DNA from: Vibrio sp. HB236076 | GTDB lineage: Bacteria; Pseudomonadota; Gammaproteobacteria; Enterobacterales; Vibrionaceae | Assembly: GCF_040957575.1 (NCBI RefSeq) | Contig: NZ_CP162602.1 | Span: 124,001-188,000, forward strand | Length of the DNA stretch: 64,000 nt | Direction: 5' to 3' | Shown: positions 18,188 to 25,961 of the stretch, one piece after another | Position numbering within the stretch: the first letter of the stretch is position 1 | Layout of the letters: each line of letters starts with the position of its first letter | Notes under the pieces: generated by a model | Seen by the model: the letters and a program-made list of their open reading frames with translations, nothing else | The model's database searches: none | Told to the model about the DNA's origin: nothing | Position numbers and translations under genes: made by a program

Positions 18188-19207
18188 CTAATTCGCCGGT
18201 TGCTGAGAAATTCCGGCTAATGCCAACAAAATGGATTCGAGTTCGTGCCAAGGCAACAACTCAGTGTCAATCACCTCTAGACGGGACTCAAAGCCCTCCA
18301 AACTCATGGTATTCATGCTAACAATGCCGTTACTGACATTAAAACTCATGCAGCCTTGATCGGTATTGAGCACCCCTTTGATGCGCTCGGCGTTGAGATC
18401 GTTAAATAAAGACAACAGCTGATCGCAGTTAAAGGTGTATTCTGCGCCAAATAACCAACCACAACTGAAGTAACCTTCGCCTTTGTTTTCACGGCGTAGA
18501 TAACTTTGCGTTGGGCTGAGCGCAAATTGTGGCTCTTGACTGGCGTGATGGTGATGATGTGGCGCGAGAACCTCTGCCGTGTTCTGCGTTGCTTGATCTA
18601 GCCAGCGCAAATCGACTTGACCTTGGCTAACCAATTCGGTGTGTAACTTCGCCGGTTGCTGTGCGTTCGCCCATGCCTGAAAAGCCTCTAGGTCGTCTTC
18701 ACTACAGGCATCGGCTTTGTGGCCAATCACAATGTCGGCACACTCTAACTGATCGCGAAACGTCGCGTGCTCGGTGTACTTCTCGACCGATAAATGACGT
18801 GGGTCGACCAAGGTAATAGTGGCTTTTAGATCGACGTAATCTCGGTATTGCTCCGACAATAAAATCGCCATCACTTCTTTGGGGTGACCTAAACCGGTTG
18901 GTTCAATGATCAAACGGTCGGGTTGTTCACGCAATAGTGCGGTCAGTGCCACCGACATCGGCACGCCAACCGCACAGCACATACAGCCGCCAGGGACTTC
19001 TTTGATCAAGGCGCCTTCTTCAGACAAGATCGCGCCATCGATGCCGATTTCGCCAAATTCATTCACCAGCACCGCCCAGCGTTCACCGTCTGGTTTATTG
19101 GCCAACCAATGCATAATGGTGGTGGTCTTTCCGCTGCCCAAAAAGCCCGTTAAAATGGTCGTCGGGACTGGCTTCGACTGAGAAGGGGTAACTTGTTCTG
19201 TATTCAT
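18188..19207 (-). CDS. COG0523 (CobW/YjiA-type) metal-chaperone GTPase
   Basis: 339 residues from the ATG at 19207, preceded by AAGGAAACCAGA; the longer frame overlaps the upstream gene. The P-loop is GFLGSGKTT (about residues 22-30), followed by the family's metal-binding GGCMCCAVG (CxCC) and the GTPase motifs DPRH and GHKAD. A His-rich loop (HHHHH) near residue 205 precedes the CobW C-terminal domain. Family members deliver zinc or other metals; the His loop favours a metallochaperone. It follows the diguanylate cyclase by 16 bases and may be co-transcribed, with no obvious functional link. No Zur-like box was noticed. Confidence 0.88.
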   Translation of the reverse strand: MNTEQVTPSQSKPVPTTILTGFLGSGKTTTIMHWLANKPDGERWAVLVNEFGEIGIDGAILSEEGALIKEVPGGCMCCAVGVPMSVALTALLREQPDRLIIEPTGLGHPKEVMAILLSEQYRDYVDLKATITLVDPRHLSVEKYTEHATFRDQLECADIVIGHKADACSEDDLEAFQAWANAQQPAKLHTELVSQGQVDLRWLDQATQNTAEVLAPHHHHHASQEPQFALSPTQSYLRRENKGEGYFSCGWLFGAEYTFNCDQLLSLFNDLNAERIKGVLNTDQGCMSFNVSNGIVSMNTMSLEGFESRLEVIDTELLPWHELESILLALAGISQQPAN

Positions 19208-19223
19208 TCTGGTTTCCTTGCGG

Positions 19224-22200
19224 TTAGGTCTCAATCTTCTGAGGCTCGAATGGATTGACACCTAACCAATAAATGTCTTCGTTGGTGGCACTGTTGACCG
19301 CACGAATGGTTCGGTTGCGGCCGCCCTCTTTGGCTTTAAGCAGGGCTTCGTCTGCCAATCGAAATAGCGGTTCAATTTCAAACAGGGAGTAACTGTCACA
19401 AAGGCCGATACTGACGGTCAGTCTCATGCCTGGGGCTATGTGATCAAAGTGTTTATCGGCAATGGTTTGTCGCAATTGATCAACGTATTGATCAACCTCT
19501 TTTCGATTGCCTTTTAACAACAAGGTAAATTCTTCACCGCCCCAGCGCGCCACAGCCAAGGGATCATCAAAATGGTGACGAAGTATCGTCGCCACGCTGG
19601 TGATGGCCTGATCGCCGTGTAAGTGTGAGTAATTATCGTTGATTTTCTTAAAGAAATCGATATCAACAATGGCTAAATGCAACAGTTCATGACTTTGCTG
19701 ACACGCTTGAAATTGCGCTTTTATATGCTGGTTAAAGGCGCGGCGATTGGCCAACCCTGTCAAGGAATCCTCATGAGACAACTGTTCAAATCGTTTTGCT
19801 TGCCGCTGCAGTTCTTGGGTCTTTTCTGTCACTAAACGAGCGAGCTTTTTCTGGTTGAGTTTTAACTGCCTCACTCGCAACAAGATAATGCCAATGACCA
19901 AGGACACCATAGAAAGAATGAGAAGCGCCTGCACCCAACTTTTTTGCCACCAAAAAGGCAAAATCGTAAAGCTAATGGCGGCTGGGGTGTTGCTCCATTC
20001 GCCATATGGAAAACGGGTACTGACCAAGAATTGGTACTGGCCGGGCGGTAAATTGGTGTATTCGACTACGGTTTGCTTACCGCGAAACGTCCATTGCTGG
20101 TTAAAGTTTTCCAACCGAGTGCGATACTCCAAACCATCGGCCATCACATAAGACAGACCCGCGTATTGAATCGACACACGACTGGTACCGGGATTGGCAA
20201 TGCGATCGCCCTGAGTAGAGACAGACTGATTATCAAAGTGCAGGTTTTCAATCACTATCGGGGTCATCATGCTGTGCTGTTTATCAATATCAAGCGGATT
20301 AACGGTGGCCACCCCTTGCGCGGTCGCGACATAAAGCCGGCCTTGTGAGAAGGTGGCAGCAGGGTTTGAACCACCATTACTTTGACTGCTGGACAAACCA
20401 TCGTTTTTGTCAAAATGCTCAAACTTGATCGTTTCATCTTGGCCGTCGGCAACTTGATTTAACTGCTGGTAGTTGAGTTTCCAAATACCGCGATTACTGG
20501 TGAGCCAAATATTGTCTCTTTGATGCACAAACTGAAAAAATTTATCGATCGGAAAGCCTTTATTGCGCCCGACCATCACCAGATGGCCACTTTCACGATC
20601 GTAACGAACAATGCCGCGATCTGTGGTGAACCAGAGGTAGTCGATATCAATATCGATATCAAAAATATAGCGAGGGTCTTCATGATCGCGAAGATCAAAC
20701 GTCTCTATCTGGCCTTGAGGAGAAATGGTGGCCACGCCATTGCCCGTTCCTACCCATATATTCCCCTGACTGTCTTCAGCCAAACTGATAATGAAGTTGG
20801 ACGGCAAACCAGAATGGGTATCGTAAAGGACTTTCTCTCCATTGGCCTGGGACAACAGCAGGCCTTCCGCCGTCCCTACCCATAAATCACCATTGGCTTG
20901 CGAAAGTAAAGAATGGACTTCGTTATCGGGTAAGCCATTGTCAATCGAAAGATAAGGTGACAACTGGCCCGCCTGCCAAATTAACAGGCCTTGCCTTGAG
21001 GTGCCGACGAACACCTTATTGAGTGAGGGACTGTCTTGACGATAATCAAGGGATAAACTGAGCACCGACGCGTGTTTAATTGGGCTATATTGTGAAATCG
21101 CATTGACCGCTTGTGTCCCCATGACTAGGCTAAGGCCTCGGTTGGTGCCGGCCAGCAAGTGATCGGGCGTCATTGCGATGACCGCGCGTGTATAACTACC
21201 GATTAAGCCTTGTGAAGGGCTGATTGTGACGAAAGGGGCTTGTCGTAAACGCATGAGTCCGCCGTTGGTACCTACCCAAATACTCCCTTGGTCATCGGCG
21301 TACCAAGACAGCACCTTGTTGTCTAACCCCTTATTGTGTTCTAAATACTCTAATGTACCCGCCGGTGACATGCGCGCAATGCCTTGCTCAGTACCAATCC
21401 AATAATGAAACAAACAATCTTGCTCGATGAGGGAAATACTCTGCCCTTTCAACGCTTCACTGAGAGAGGTAAACGCCTTACCGTCGTAACGCCAGATGCC
21501 ATTGTCGGTCGCCAGCAGCAGGTTACCTTGATGGTCTTTGGTTAGGTAATGAATTTTTTGAAATTGGTAACTGTGGATCAACTGCGGCTGATGGCGCTTG
21601 ATCTGATACAAACCTTTGCTGGTCGCCACATAGAGTAACTGCTCGCCCATGGCCACAATTTGATACGCCGTCACCCCTTGAATCAGCCACTGATCATGGC
21701 TGTATTTGCCACTGCCTAGATATCGACGAAACGCCAAGCCACTGTCTTCAACCGCTAACCACAACCCTTGATGTTGATCGGTATACACATCGTGAATTAA
21801 ATTGTTGGCAGGGGGTTGAGGGTGCCAGCGGCCGAGTTGTAAATAGGTTAATGAGCCCCGTGTCCCCGCGACCCAAAGCCGATTAAATCGGTCGCGTTTG
21901 AGCACATTCGTCCCAGAGTCCGACATACCCGTTTGAGGTGAGCGAAGAAAGTTTGTGAAACTTTTTCCATTGTAACGCGAGGCGCCTTCCCAAGTGCCAA
22001 ACCACAAATAACCATCTTGAGTCTGGGCTATGGCGTTGATGCTGTTATGAGGTAAACCATCACTGGTTGTCCAGGTATCGATAAAATAATCGGCGATGTG
22101 CGTAGGGGCTTCGACCAACTTGGCGAAAACGAACGAGGGATAACTAAGAGTAAGCCACAAAATCAACACCACGAAACCGTTATGCACAATACCTAGGTTA

Positions 22201-22259
22201 CGCATCGTCCCTAAATGACGTTTAATACGGATTTCATGATTTGATGACATTAATTCCAT
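19224..22259 (-). CDS. Propeller-sensor diguanylate cyclase (Reg_prop, Y_Y_Y, GGDEF)
   Basis: About 1011 residues from the ATG at 22259; starts at 22250 and 22205 are also possible, the last giving the neatest signal peptide. The N-terminus has a membrane signal (VVLILWLTLSYPSFVFA). About 650 residues of two-component-regulator propeller repeats follow (DGYLWFGTWEGASRYNG, GSIWVGTNGGLMRL, GNIWVGTGNGVATI), then a Y_Y_Y domain (FRGKQTVVEYTNLPPGQYQF), a membrane helix (about 775-795), a short coiled coil and a GGDEF domain with an intact WGGEEF active site. There is no RxxD inhibitory site at the usual place. It probably makes cyclic di-GMP in response to a periplasmic ligand. Confidence 0.9.
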   Translation of the reverse strand: MELMSSNHEIRIKRHLGTMRNLGIVHNGFVVLILWLTLSYPSFVFAKLVEAPTHIADYFIDTWTTSDGLPHNSINAIAQTQDGYLWFGTWEGASRYNGKSFTNFLRSPQTGMSDSGTNVLKRDRFNRLWVAGTRGSLTYLQLGRWHPQPPANNLIHDVYTDQHQGLWLAVEDSGLAFRRYLGSGKYSHDQWLIQGVTAYQIVAMGEQLLYVATSKGLYQIKRHQPQLIHSYQFQKIHYLTKDHQGNLLLATDNGIWRYDGKAFTSLSEALKGQSISLIEQDCLFHYWIGTEQGIARMSPAGTLEYLEHNKGLDNKVLSWYADDQGSIWVGTNGGLMRLRQAPFVTISPSQGLIGSYTRAVIAMTPDHLLAGTNRGLSLVMGTQAVNAISQYSPIKHASVLSLSLDYRQDSPSLNKVFVGTSRQGLLIWQAGQLSPYLSIDNGLPDNEVHSLLSQANGDLWVGTAEGLLLSQANGEKVLYDTHSGLPSNFIISLAEDSQGNIWVGTGNGVATISPQGQIETFDLRDHEDPRYIFDIDIDIDYLWFTTDRGIVRYDRESGHLVMVGRNKGFPIDKFFQFVHQRDNIWLTSNRGIWKLNYQQLNQVADGQDETIKFEHFDKNDGLSSSQSNGGSNPAATFSQGRLYVATAQGVATVNPLDIDKQHSMMTPIVIENLHFDNQSVSTQGDRIANPGTSRVSIQYAGLSYVMADGLEYRTRLENFNQQWTFRGKQTVVEYTNLPPGQYQFLVSTRFPYGEWSNTPAAISFTILPFWWQKSWVQALLILSMVSLVIGIILLRVRQLKLNQKKLARLVTEKTQELQRQAKRFEQLSHEDSLTGLANRRAFNQHIKAQFQACQQSHELLHLAIVDIDFFKKINDNYSHLHGDQAITSVATILRHHFDDPLAVARWGGEEFTLLLKGNRKEVDQYVDQLRQTIADKHFDHIAPGMRLTVSIGLCDSYSLFEIEPLFRLADEALLKAKEGGRNRTIRAVNSATNEDIYWLGVNPFEPQKIET

Positions 22260-22740
22260 TAATGCTCTGCCTGATCTACATATTGTTGATAATACTATCA
22301 CAGAGCAATCGGGTTGTTGTACGATTAGGCGAATAAATACAGTGATCAAACTCACTTTTTATATGACACCATACGGTATATCGTGTATTTCAATGCGCCA
22401 ACGCTTTTTAAGCCATGAACGACAATCGAGAAAACGTGATCTTTTTTCATCAGCTTGCAGGCTCAACCATAACGAAATGACTTTTTTCTCCTCGCTTATC
22501 CGTCGTCACTCGGTTCAAAACCCCGCCTCACTTCGTTCAAAAAAGCAATGCAACCATCATTATTTCCCCACAAAAAGAACGCAACATCGCCATCTAGCGC
22601 AAATATCACACTGCGCCATTGTTATTTTACCGTCATAAAAGAAGTAACACTCTGTTAACTCAGTAAACCATCAATAACAGCCATAAAAGTTCAATTTTAA
22701 TTTCTCTTATAAATCATATAGATACTTAAAAAACCAGGCT
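22260..22740. other. Intergenic region without a supported gene
   Basis: This stretch separates the diguanylate cyclase from the peptide array. A 98-codon open frame on the plus strand (22342-22638) has no ribosome-binding site, no recognisable domain and an unusual composition, so I do not call it. Nothing else stands out. Confidence 0.5.
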
Positions 22741-22857
22741 CGAAAAAAATTTCATTTTTATTGATGCTAATTCGTCAATAATCTATTTCGTTATTTGATC
22801 TTTATCACACTTTTTGGGCTTGCTAACCTATTTACACGTTATCGGCACAGGCAAGTC
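22741..22857 (+). promoter_or_regulatory. Upstream region of peptide group 1, with candidate CRP site
   Basis: This region is strongly similar to 24307-24413 upstream of group 2, including TTTCATTTTTATTGATGC, the block AATCTATTTCGTT, a shared TTGCTA and ACGTTATC at equal spacing. A CRP-like site TTTGA-N6-TCACA lies at 22794-22809 (nine of ten consensus half-site bases). TATTTA at 22829-22834 would put it near -40, a class II position. The exact start is unknown. Confidence 0.55.
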
Positions 22858-22907
22858 GTTTTGCTCAAACCGATTAATCGTCAAACAACAAACAAGAGGG
22901 TTTCACC

Positions 22908-23087
22908 ATGATTAAACAAATTACTGCTGCACTACTCGCTGTTTCTTTTATCGCTGCGCCAGCGGCTATGGCGGCAACTTCAGGTGACAAAGGCGGCGTT
23001 CACGCCAACCACCAAGCTGATAAAGCCGGTCAACAAGCGCAATACATCAAGATCGTTGGCGTGTCTGAGAATAACCACCAACGTTAA
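22908..23087 (+). CDS. Small exported peptide, type A (copy 1 of 7)
   Basis: 59 residues, preceded by AAGAGGG at ribosome-binding distance. Residues 1-22 are a Sec signal peptide (MIKQITAALLAVSF, then APAAMA, cleavage after AMA). The mature type-A part of about 37 residues has SGDKGGVHANHQADKAG, then the core YIKIVGVSE and a polar tail NNHQR. There is no Cys and no lipobox. It is the first of seven paralogs; its DNA is nearly identical to copies 2 and 6. Function is unknown and I recognise no family. The conserved signal, ribosome sites and core across all seven argue that these are real translated genes. Confidence 0.85.
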   Translation: MIKQITAALLAVSFIAAPAAMAATSGDKGGVHANHQADKAGQQAQYIKIVGVSENNHQR

Positions 23088-23142
23088 TCTCTGAATTAAC
23101 ACTGCTAATCACACAACACTGAACTCTATTGAGGATTTGACT

Positions 23143-23322
23143 ATGTTGAAACAAATTACTGCTGTATTCCTTGCTGCTTCTTTTATCGCTGCGCCAGCGG
23201 CTATGGCGGCAACTTCAGGTGACAAAGGCGGCGTTCATGCCAACCACCAAGCTGATAAAGCCGGTCAACAAGCGCAATACATCAAGATCGTTGGCGTGTC
23301 TGAGCACAATAACCAGCGTTAA
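23143..23322 (+). CDS. Small exported peptide, type A (copy 2 of 7)
   Basis: 59 residues from the ATG at 23143, preceded by GAGGATTTGACT; a TTG six bases upstream is in frame but less likely. Signal peptide MLKQITAVFLAASF to AMA. The mature part repeats type A (SGDKGGVHANHQADKAGQQ) and ends YIKIVGVSEHNNQR. The spacing from copy 1 is 55 bases, suggesting one transcript. The coding DNA for the mature part differs from copy 1 by only a few bases, pointing to recent duplication or gene conversion. Confidence 0.85.
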   Translation: MLKQITAVFLAASFIAAPAAMAATSGDKGGVHANHQADKAGQQAQYIKIVGVSEHNNQR

Positions 23323-23401
23323 TCGGTATTAAGCCGCTCAATGGCTGTTTATACACTGATTGCACTATGACGTATTTTTATCGTTCTAAGAGGAAATAAC
23401 T

Positions 23402-23554
23402 ATGATTAAACAACTGACTGCTGCTTTACTTGCTGTTTCGTTCATCGCTGCACCTGCTATGGCTGCATCACAACAAAACGAACAAAATCAAGGTAAGCCT
23501 GCTGATTACATTAAAATTGTTGGTGTTTCTGAGTACAACAACAATGGCAACTAA
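23402..23554 (+). CDS. Small exported peptide, type B (copy 3 of 7)
   Basis: 50 residues, ribosome site AGAGGAAATAACT. Signal peptide MIKQLTAALLAVSF to AMA (residues 1-21). The mature type-B part is about 29 residues: a short Gln/Asn-rich stretch, QGKPADYIKIVGVSE, then YNNNGN. It lacks the GDKGGVHANHQ segment of type A but keeps the core. It closes group 1 (A-A-B). Too short for automatic gene callers at common cut-offs. Confidence 0.83.
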   Translation: MIKQLTAALLAVSFIAAPAMAASQQNEQNQGKPADYIKIVGVSEYNNNGN

Positions 23555-23577
23555 TTTGCCGCAGCAAAAAACATTAC

Positions 23578-23692
23578 ATTGGTAGGGAAACCAAATGTTG
23601 ACAAAGCAATGCTTAATAAGCAAAAAATCTATTGATTTCGGGGCAGAAGTACAGTGAAAAAGTCATTTTTCCTGATGCCCCTGATTTCTAAA
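23578..23692 (+). promoter_or_regulatory. 3' element of peptide group 1
   Basis: The stretch 23578-23601 (ATTGGTAGGGAAACCAAATG and four more bases) matches 25417-25440 after group 2 with only a few differences, and can form a TTGG/CCAA hairpin. Downstream, GGGGCA (23640-23645) and TGCCCC around 23676 can pair, enclosing GAAAAA/TTTTTC. It may be a transcript end or stabiliser; no U-run follows. Confidence 0.4.
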
Positions 23693-23699
23693 TTATTGA

Positions 23700-24300
23700 C
23701 TCATTTCATCAAAAAAATTAGCAATCTCCTTGCCTAAATAACAAACTTCTTTACCGATCAACTTCTCTTATCATTAACAATATTAATTGATTGTTTTTTA
23801 TCCCTTCTATATTTCAATTTAGCCACGTTTAAAATACCCTGATTCACTCTGGCGTTATCACCACGACAAAAACCGTCTTTGGTCAAAACCAATCACCGTT
23901 AAAGCAATTTTCTTATAAACAACCTCATTGAATGTTTAATCTCCGCTGTTTTTTATTTCTCCACCAGGCTTTCAATCTCGCCCTTTTTAAGTAATCAAGG
24001 TGACAGTTAAATACATTTTAGAGGGCATGCCAATAACGAATTAGACTTAACAAGACCTGCGAAAAATAAGAAAAAACATCGACATCACTTTTCTATTCTC
24101 ATTCACTAAAAAGTAGCCATCAGCGTATTCGTGAATACTTAATTGGTGTTCATCGGTTAATGAAAATCGAACGCCAAGCTCTATTCACTTCAAAGACAAA
24201 AAAATTTGTACTTTCTACGACCAAACAAGGTCGACAAGGCGATACAAAAAAGAAAAATAAAAATTTAATTCAATAAAATCAACATCATAGTCAAAATCGC
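23700..24300. other. Intergenic region between the two peptide groups
   Basis: An AT-rich gap of about 600 bases separates the 3' element of group 1 from the duplicated promoter of group 2. I looked for an eighth paralog or a remnant (signal-peptide or YIKIVGVS coding) and saw none. No other gene is supported. Confidence 0.5.
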
Positions 24301-24306
24301 AAGGTA

Positions 24307-24413
24307 AGAAAAACTTTCATTTTTATTGATGCGGATTTGTCATTAATCTATTTCGTTTTTTGATGTTTATCACACTTCTGGCCCTTGCTATTATCACCCC
24401 ACGTTATCAATGA
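24307..24413 (+). promoter_or_regulatory. Upstream region of peptide group 2, with candidate CRP site
   Basis: Near-duplicate of the region before group 1. The CRP-like site TTTGA-TGTTTA-TCACA lies at 24359-24374. An extended -10 (TGC followed by TATTAT at 24389-24394) is present. The conserved spacing between the CRP-like site, TTGCTA and ACGTTATC in both copies supports function. Confidence 0.55.
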
Positions 24414-24448
24414 CGACAAACATTCAACCAATCAATGAGGAATTGACT

Positions 24449-24625
24449 ATGACTAAATTAATGACTGCTGCACTTATCGCTGCTTCTTTTATCGCTGCCC
24501 CTGCTATGGCAAATACCTCAGGCGACAAAGGCGGCGTTCACGCTAACCACCAAGCAAATAAAGCAGGCCAACAAGCTCAATATATCAAAATCGTTGGTGT
24601 TTCTGAGAATAACCATCAGCGTTAA
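24449..24625 (+). CDS. Small exported peptide, type A (copy 4 of 7)
   Basis: 58 residues from the ATG at 24449, preceded by GAGGAATTGACT; a longer in-frame start at 24410 lies inside the promoter-like region and is rejected. Signal MTKLMTAALIAASF to AMA. Mature part NTSGDKGGVHANHQANKAG, core YIKIVGVSE, tail NNHQR. It is the most diverged of the type-A genes at the DNA level, mostly by synonymous changes, so the protein sequence appears to be under purifying selection. It opens group 2. Confidence 0.85.
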   Translation: MTKLMTAALIAASFIAAPAMANTSGDKGGVHANHQANKAGQQAQYIKIVGVSENNHQR

Positions 24626-24726
24626 TTAAACTCAGCTAATAAAGACACCCGTCATTAAGGTGTGTTGCATTTATTATTAAGACTGTTAAACAATACTATT
24701 TAAAATTAAAAAAAGAGGAATATATC

Positions 24727-24891
24727 ATGGTTAAACACATTACTGCTGCCCTACTAGCTGTTTCTTTTATTGCTGCCCCCGTTATGGCCGCTGAGCAAAA
24801 CACGACAAAACAACCACAAAGCCAACAGCAAGGCAAACCCGCTGACTACATCAAAATCGTCGGTGTGTCTGAGAACAACAAACAACGCTAA
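24727..24891 (+). CDS. Small exported peptide, type B (copy 5 of 7)
   Basis: 54 residues, ribosome site AGAGGAATATATC. Signal MVKHITAALLAVSF to VMA. The mature type-B part is EQNTTKQPQSQQQGKPAD, core YIKIVGVSE, tail NNKQR. The tail resembles type A, while the body is type B, so tails and bodies are partly shuffled between types. No Cys. Confidence 0.83.
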   Translation: MVKHITAALLAVSFIAAPVMAAEQNTTKQPQSQQQGKPADYIKIVGVSENNKQR

Positions 24892-24965
24892 GTGCTATAC
24901 ATGGTTCGTTTATTTTAAACCATTGAACGAACAAGAAAACTTATTCAATTAACGAGGATATTATC

Positions 24966-25142
24966 ATGACTAAATTATTTACTGCTGCATTGCTTGCTGC
25001 TTCTTTTATTGCTGCCCCTGCTATGGCAAATACCTCAGGTGACAAAGGCGGCGTTCACGCCAACCACCAAGCTGATAAAGCCGGTCAACAAGCGCAATAC
25101 ATCAAGATCGTTGGCGTGTCTGAGCACAATAACCAACGTTAA
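24966..25142 (+). CDS. Small exported peptide, type A (copy 6 of 7)
   Basis: 58 residues, ribosome site CGAGGATATTATC. Signal MTKLFTAALLAASF to AMA, close to copy 4. The mature region (SGDKGGVHANHQADKAG, core YIKIVGVSE, tail HNNQR) is almost identical in DNA to copy 2 although its signal region matches copy 4. That mosaic suggests gene conversion of the mature part between the two groups. Confidence 0.85.
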   Translation: MTKLFTAALLAASFIAAPAMANTSGDKGGVHANHQADKAGQQAQYIKIVGVSEHNNQR

Positions 25143-25240
25143 TCCGTTGTTGTCGCAGTAAAGTGCGACTCCGTGAGCTCATGATTGGCTATAGCCACGA
25201 GCGTAATAACCATCACATTGAATGAAAGAGAGGATTTATC

Positions 25241-25393
25241 ATGATTAAATCATTCACTGCAGCACTACTCGCGGTTTCCTTTATCGCTGCGCCCGCAATG
25301 GCGGCATCGAAAGCGGATGAACAACCGCAAGGCAAACCTGCTGATTACATTAAGATTGTTGGCGTTTCAAAATACAACAACAACGGTAACTAA
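25241..25393 (+). CDS. Small exported peptide, type B (copy 7 of 7)
   Basis: 50 residues, ribosome site AGAGGATTTATC. Signal MIKSFTAALLAVSF to AMA. Mature part ASKADEQPQGKPAD, core YIKIVGVS, tail KYNNNGN, closely matching copy 3. It closes group 2 (A-B-A-B) and is followed by the shared 3' element and a strong hairpin. Function unknown. Confidence 0.83.
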   Translation: MIKSFTAALLAVSFIAAPAMAASKADEQPQGKPADYIKIVGVSKYNNNGN

Positions 25394-25446
25394 TCCGTTT
25401 GCGCGGATAACACTCGATTGGTAAGGATGCCAAATGTTGATTAAAA

Positions 25447-25525
25447 ATGACCTGATCAAATCAGGGAAAGCGAACACATAATAAGAAATCACTGTGTCAC
25501 GCCCCTGATTTGATGTCATGTTTTT
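25447..25525 (+). terminator. Structured terminator after peptide group 2
   Basis: A 12-base perfect stem ATCAAATCAGGG (25455-25466) / CCCTGATTTGAT (25503-25514) is extended by ATGAC/GTCAT across a 3-base bulge and followed by GTTTTT. The 36-base loop can itself fold through ACACA/TGTGT. It fits an intrinsic terminator with an unusually large, structured loop. Confidence 0.65.
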
Positions 25526-25605
25526 AAAAGATAGGAATACTGAACTCAAGCAATATTGAACGTACTGTTTATCACGACCTGATACTGGCTCGGTGTGAAA
25601 CCCAA

Positions 25606-25836
25606 TCAGCTCTGTTTATCATTCGATTTTAACGGCTTGATAATCTCATCTAACCCTTCAATCTTCAGTGCCAAACACAACTGCATCAGCTCGCCCAATT
25701 CTCCACGGGGAAACTCACTTTTGTTGGCAAACCACAGCAGATACTCCTCTGGCAAATCGATCAACAATCGCCCAGCGTATTTACCAAATGGCATCTTGTA
25801 CTCGACAAGCTGTAATATTTGCTCTTTTTGTATCAT
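25606..25836 (-). CDS. DUF3820 family protein
   Basis: 76 residues with the DUF3820 signature MPFGKYAGRLLIDLPEEYLLWF and the following GELGELMQLCLALK. The ATG at 25836 is preceded by GGGGAG. These small proteins are widespread in gammaproteobacteria; some are annotated as quorum-regulated virulence factors, but I know of no firm biochemical role. It is convergent with the peptide array. Confidence 0.88.
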   Translation of the reverse strand: MIQKEQILQLVEYKMPFGKYAGRLLIDLPEEYLLWFANKSEFPRGELGELMQLCLALKIEGLDEIIKPLKSNDKQS

Positions 25837-25961
25837 AATCTCCCCAACCTTGCTGTTGATCTGCTATTGCTGGTTGTAAATCCGTATTGATTAAAGCAAG
25901 TCAAATCAACACACCGGTTTTCATCCGATTGATTTTAACCCATATCATTACAGAGAAAAAT

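Noticed and set aside
22342..22638. 98-codon open frame on the plus strand
   Set aside because: No ribosome-binding site, no recognisable domain, odd Arg/His/Ser composition, and it overlaps the start region of the diguanylate cyclase gene.
22908..25393. Peptide genes as class II bacteriocins or lipoproteins
   Set aside because: Signals are Sec-type without a double-glycine site, there is no lipobox Cys, and no immunity or ABC-peptidase genes are nearby.
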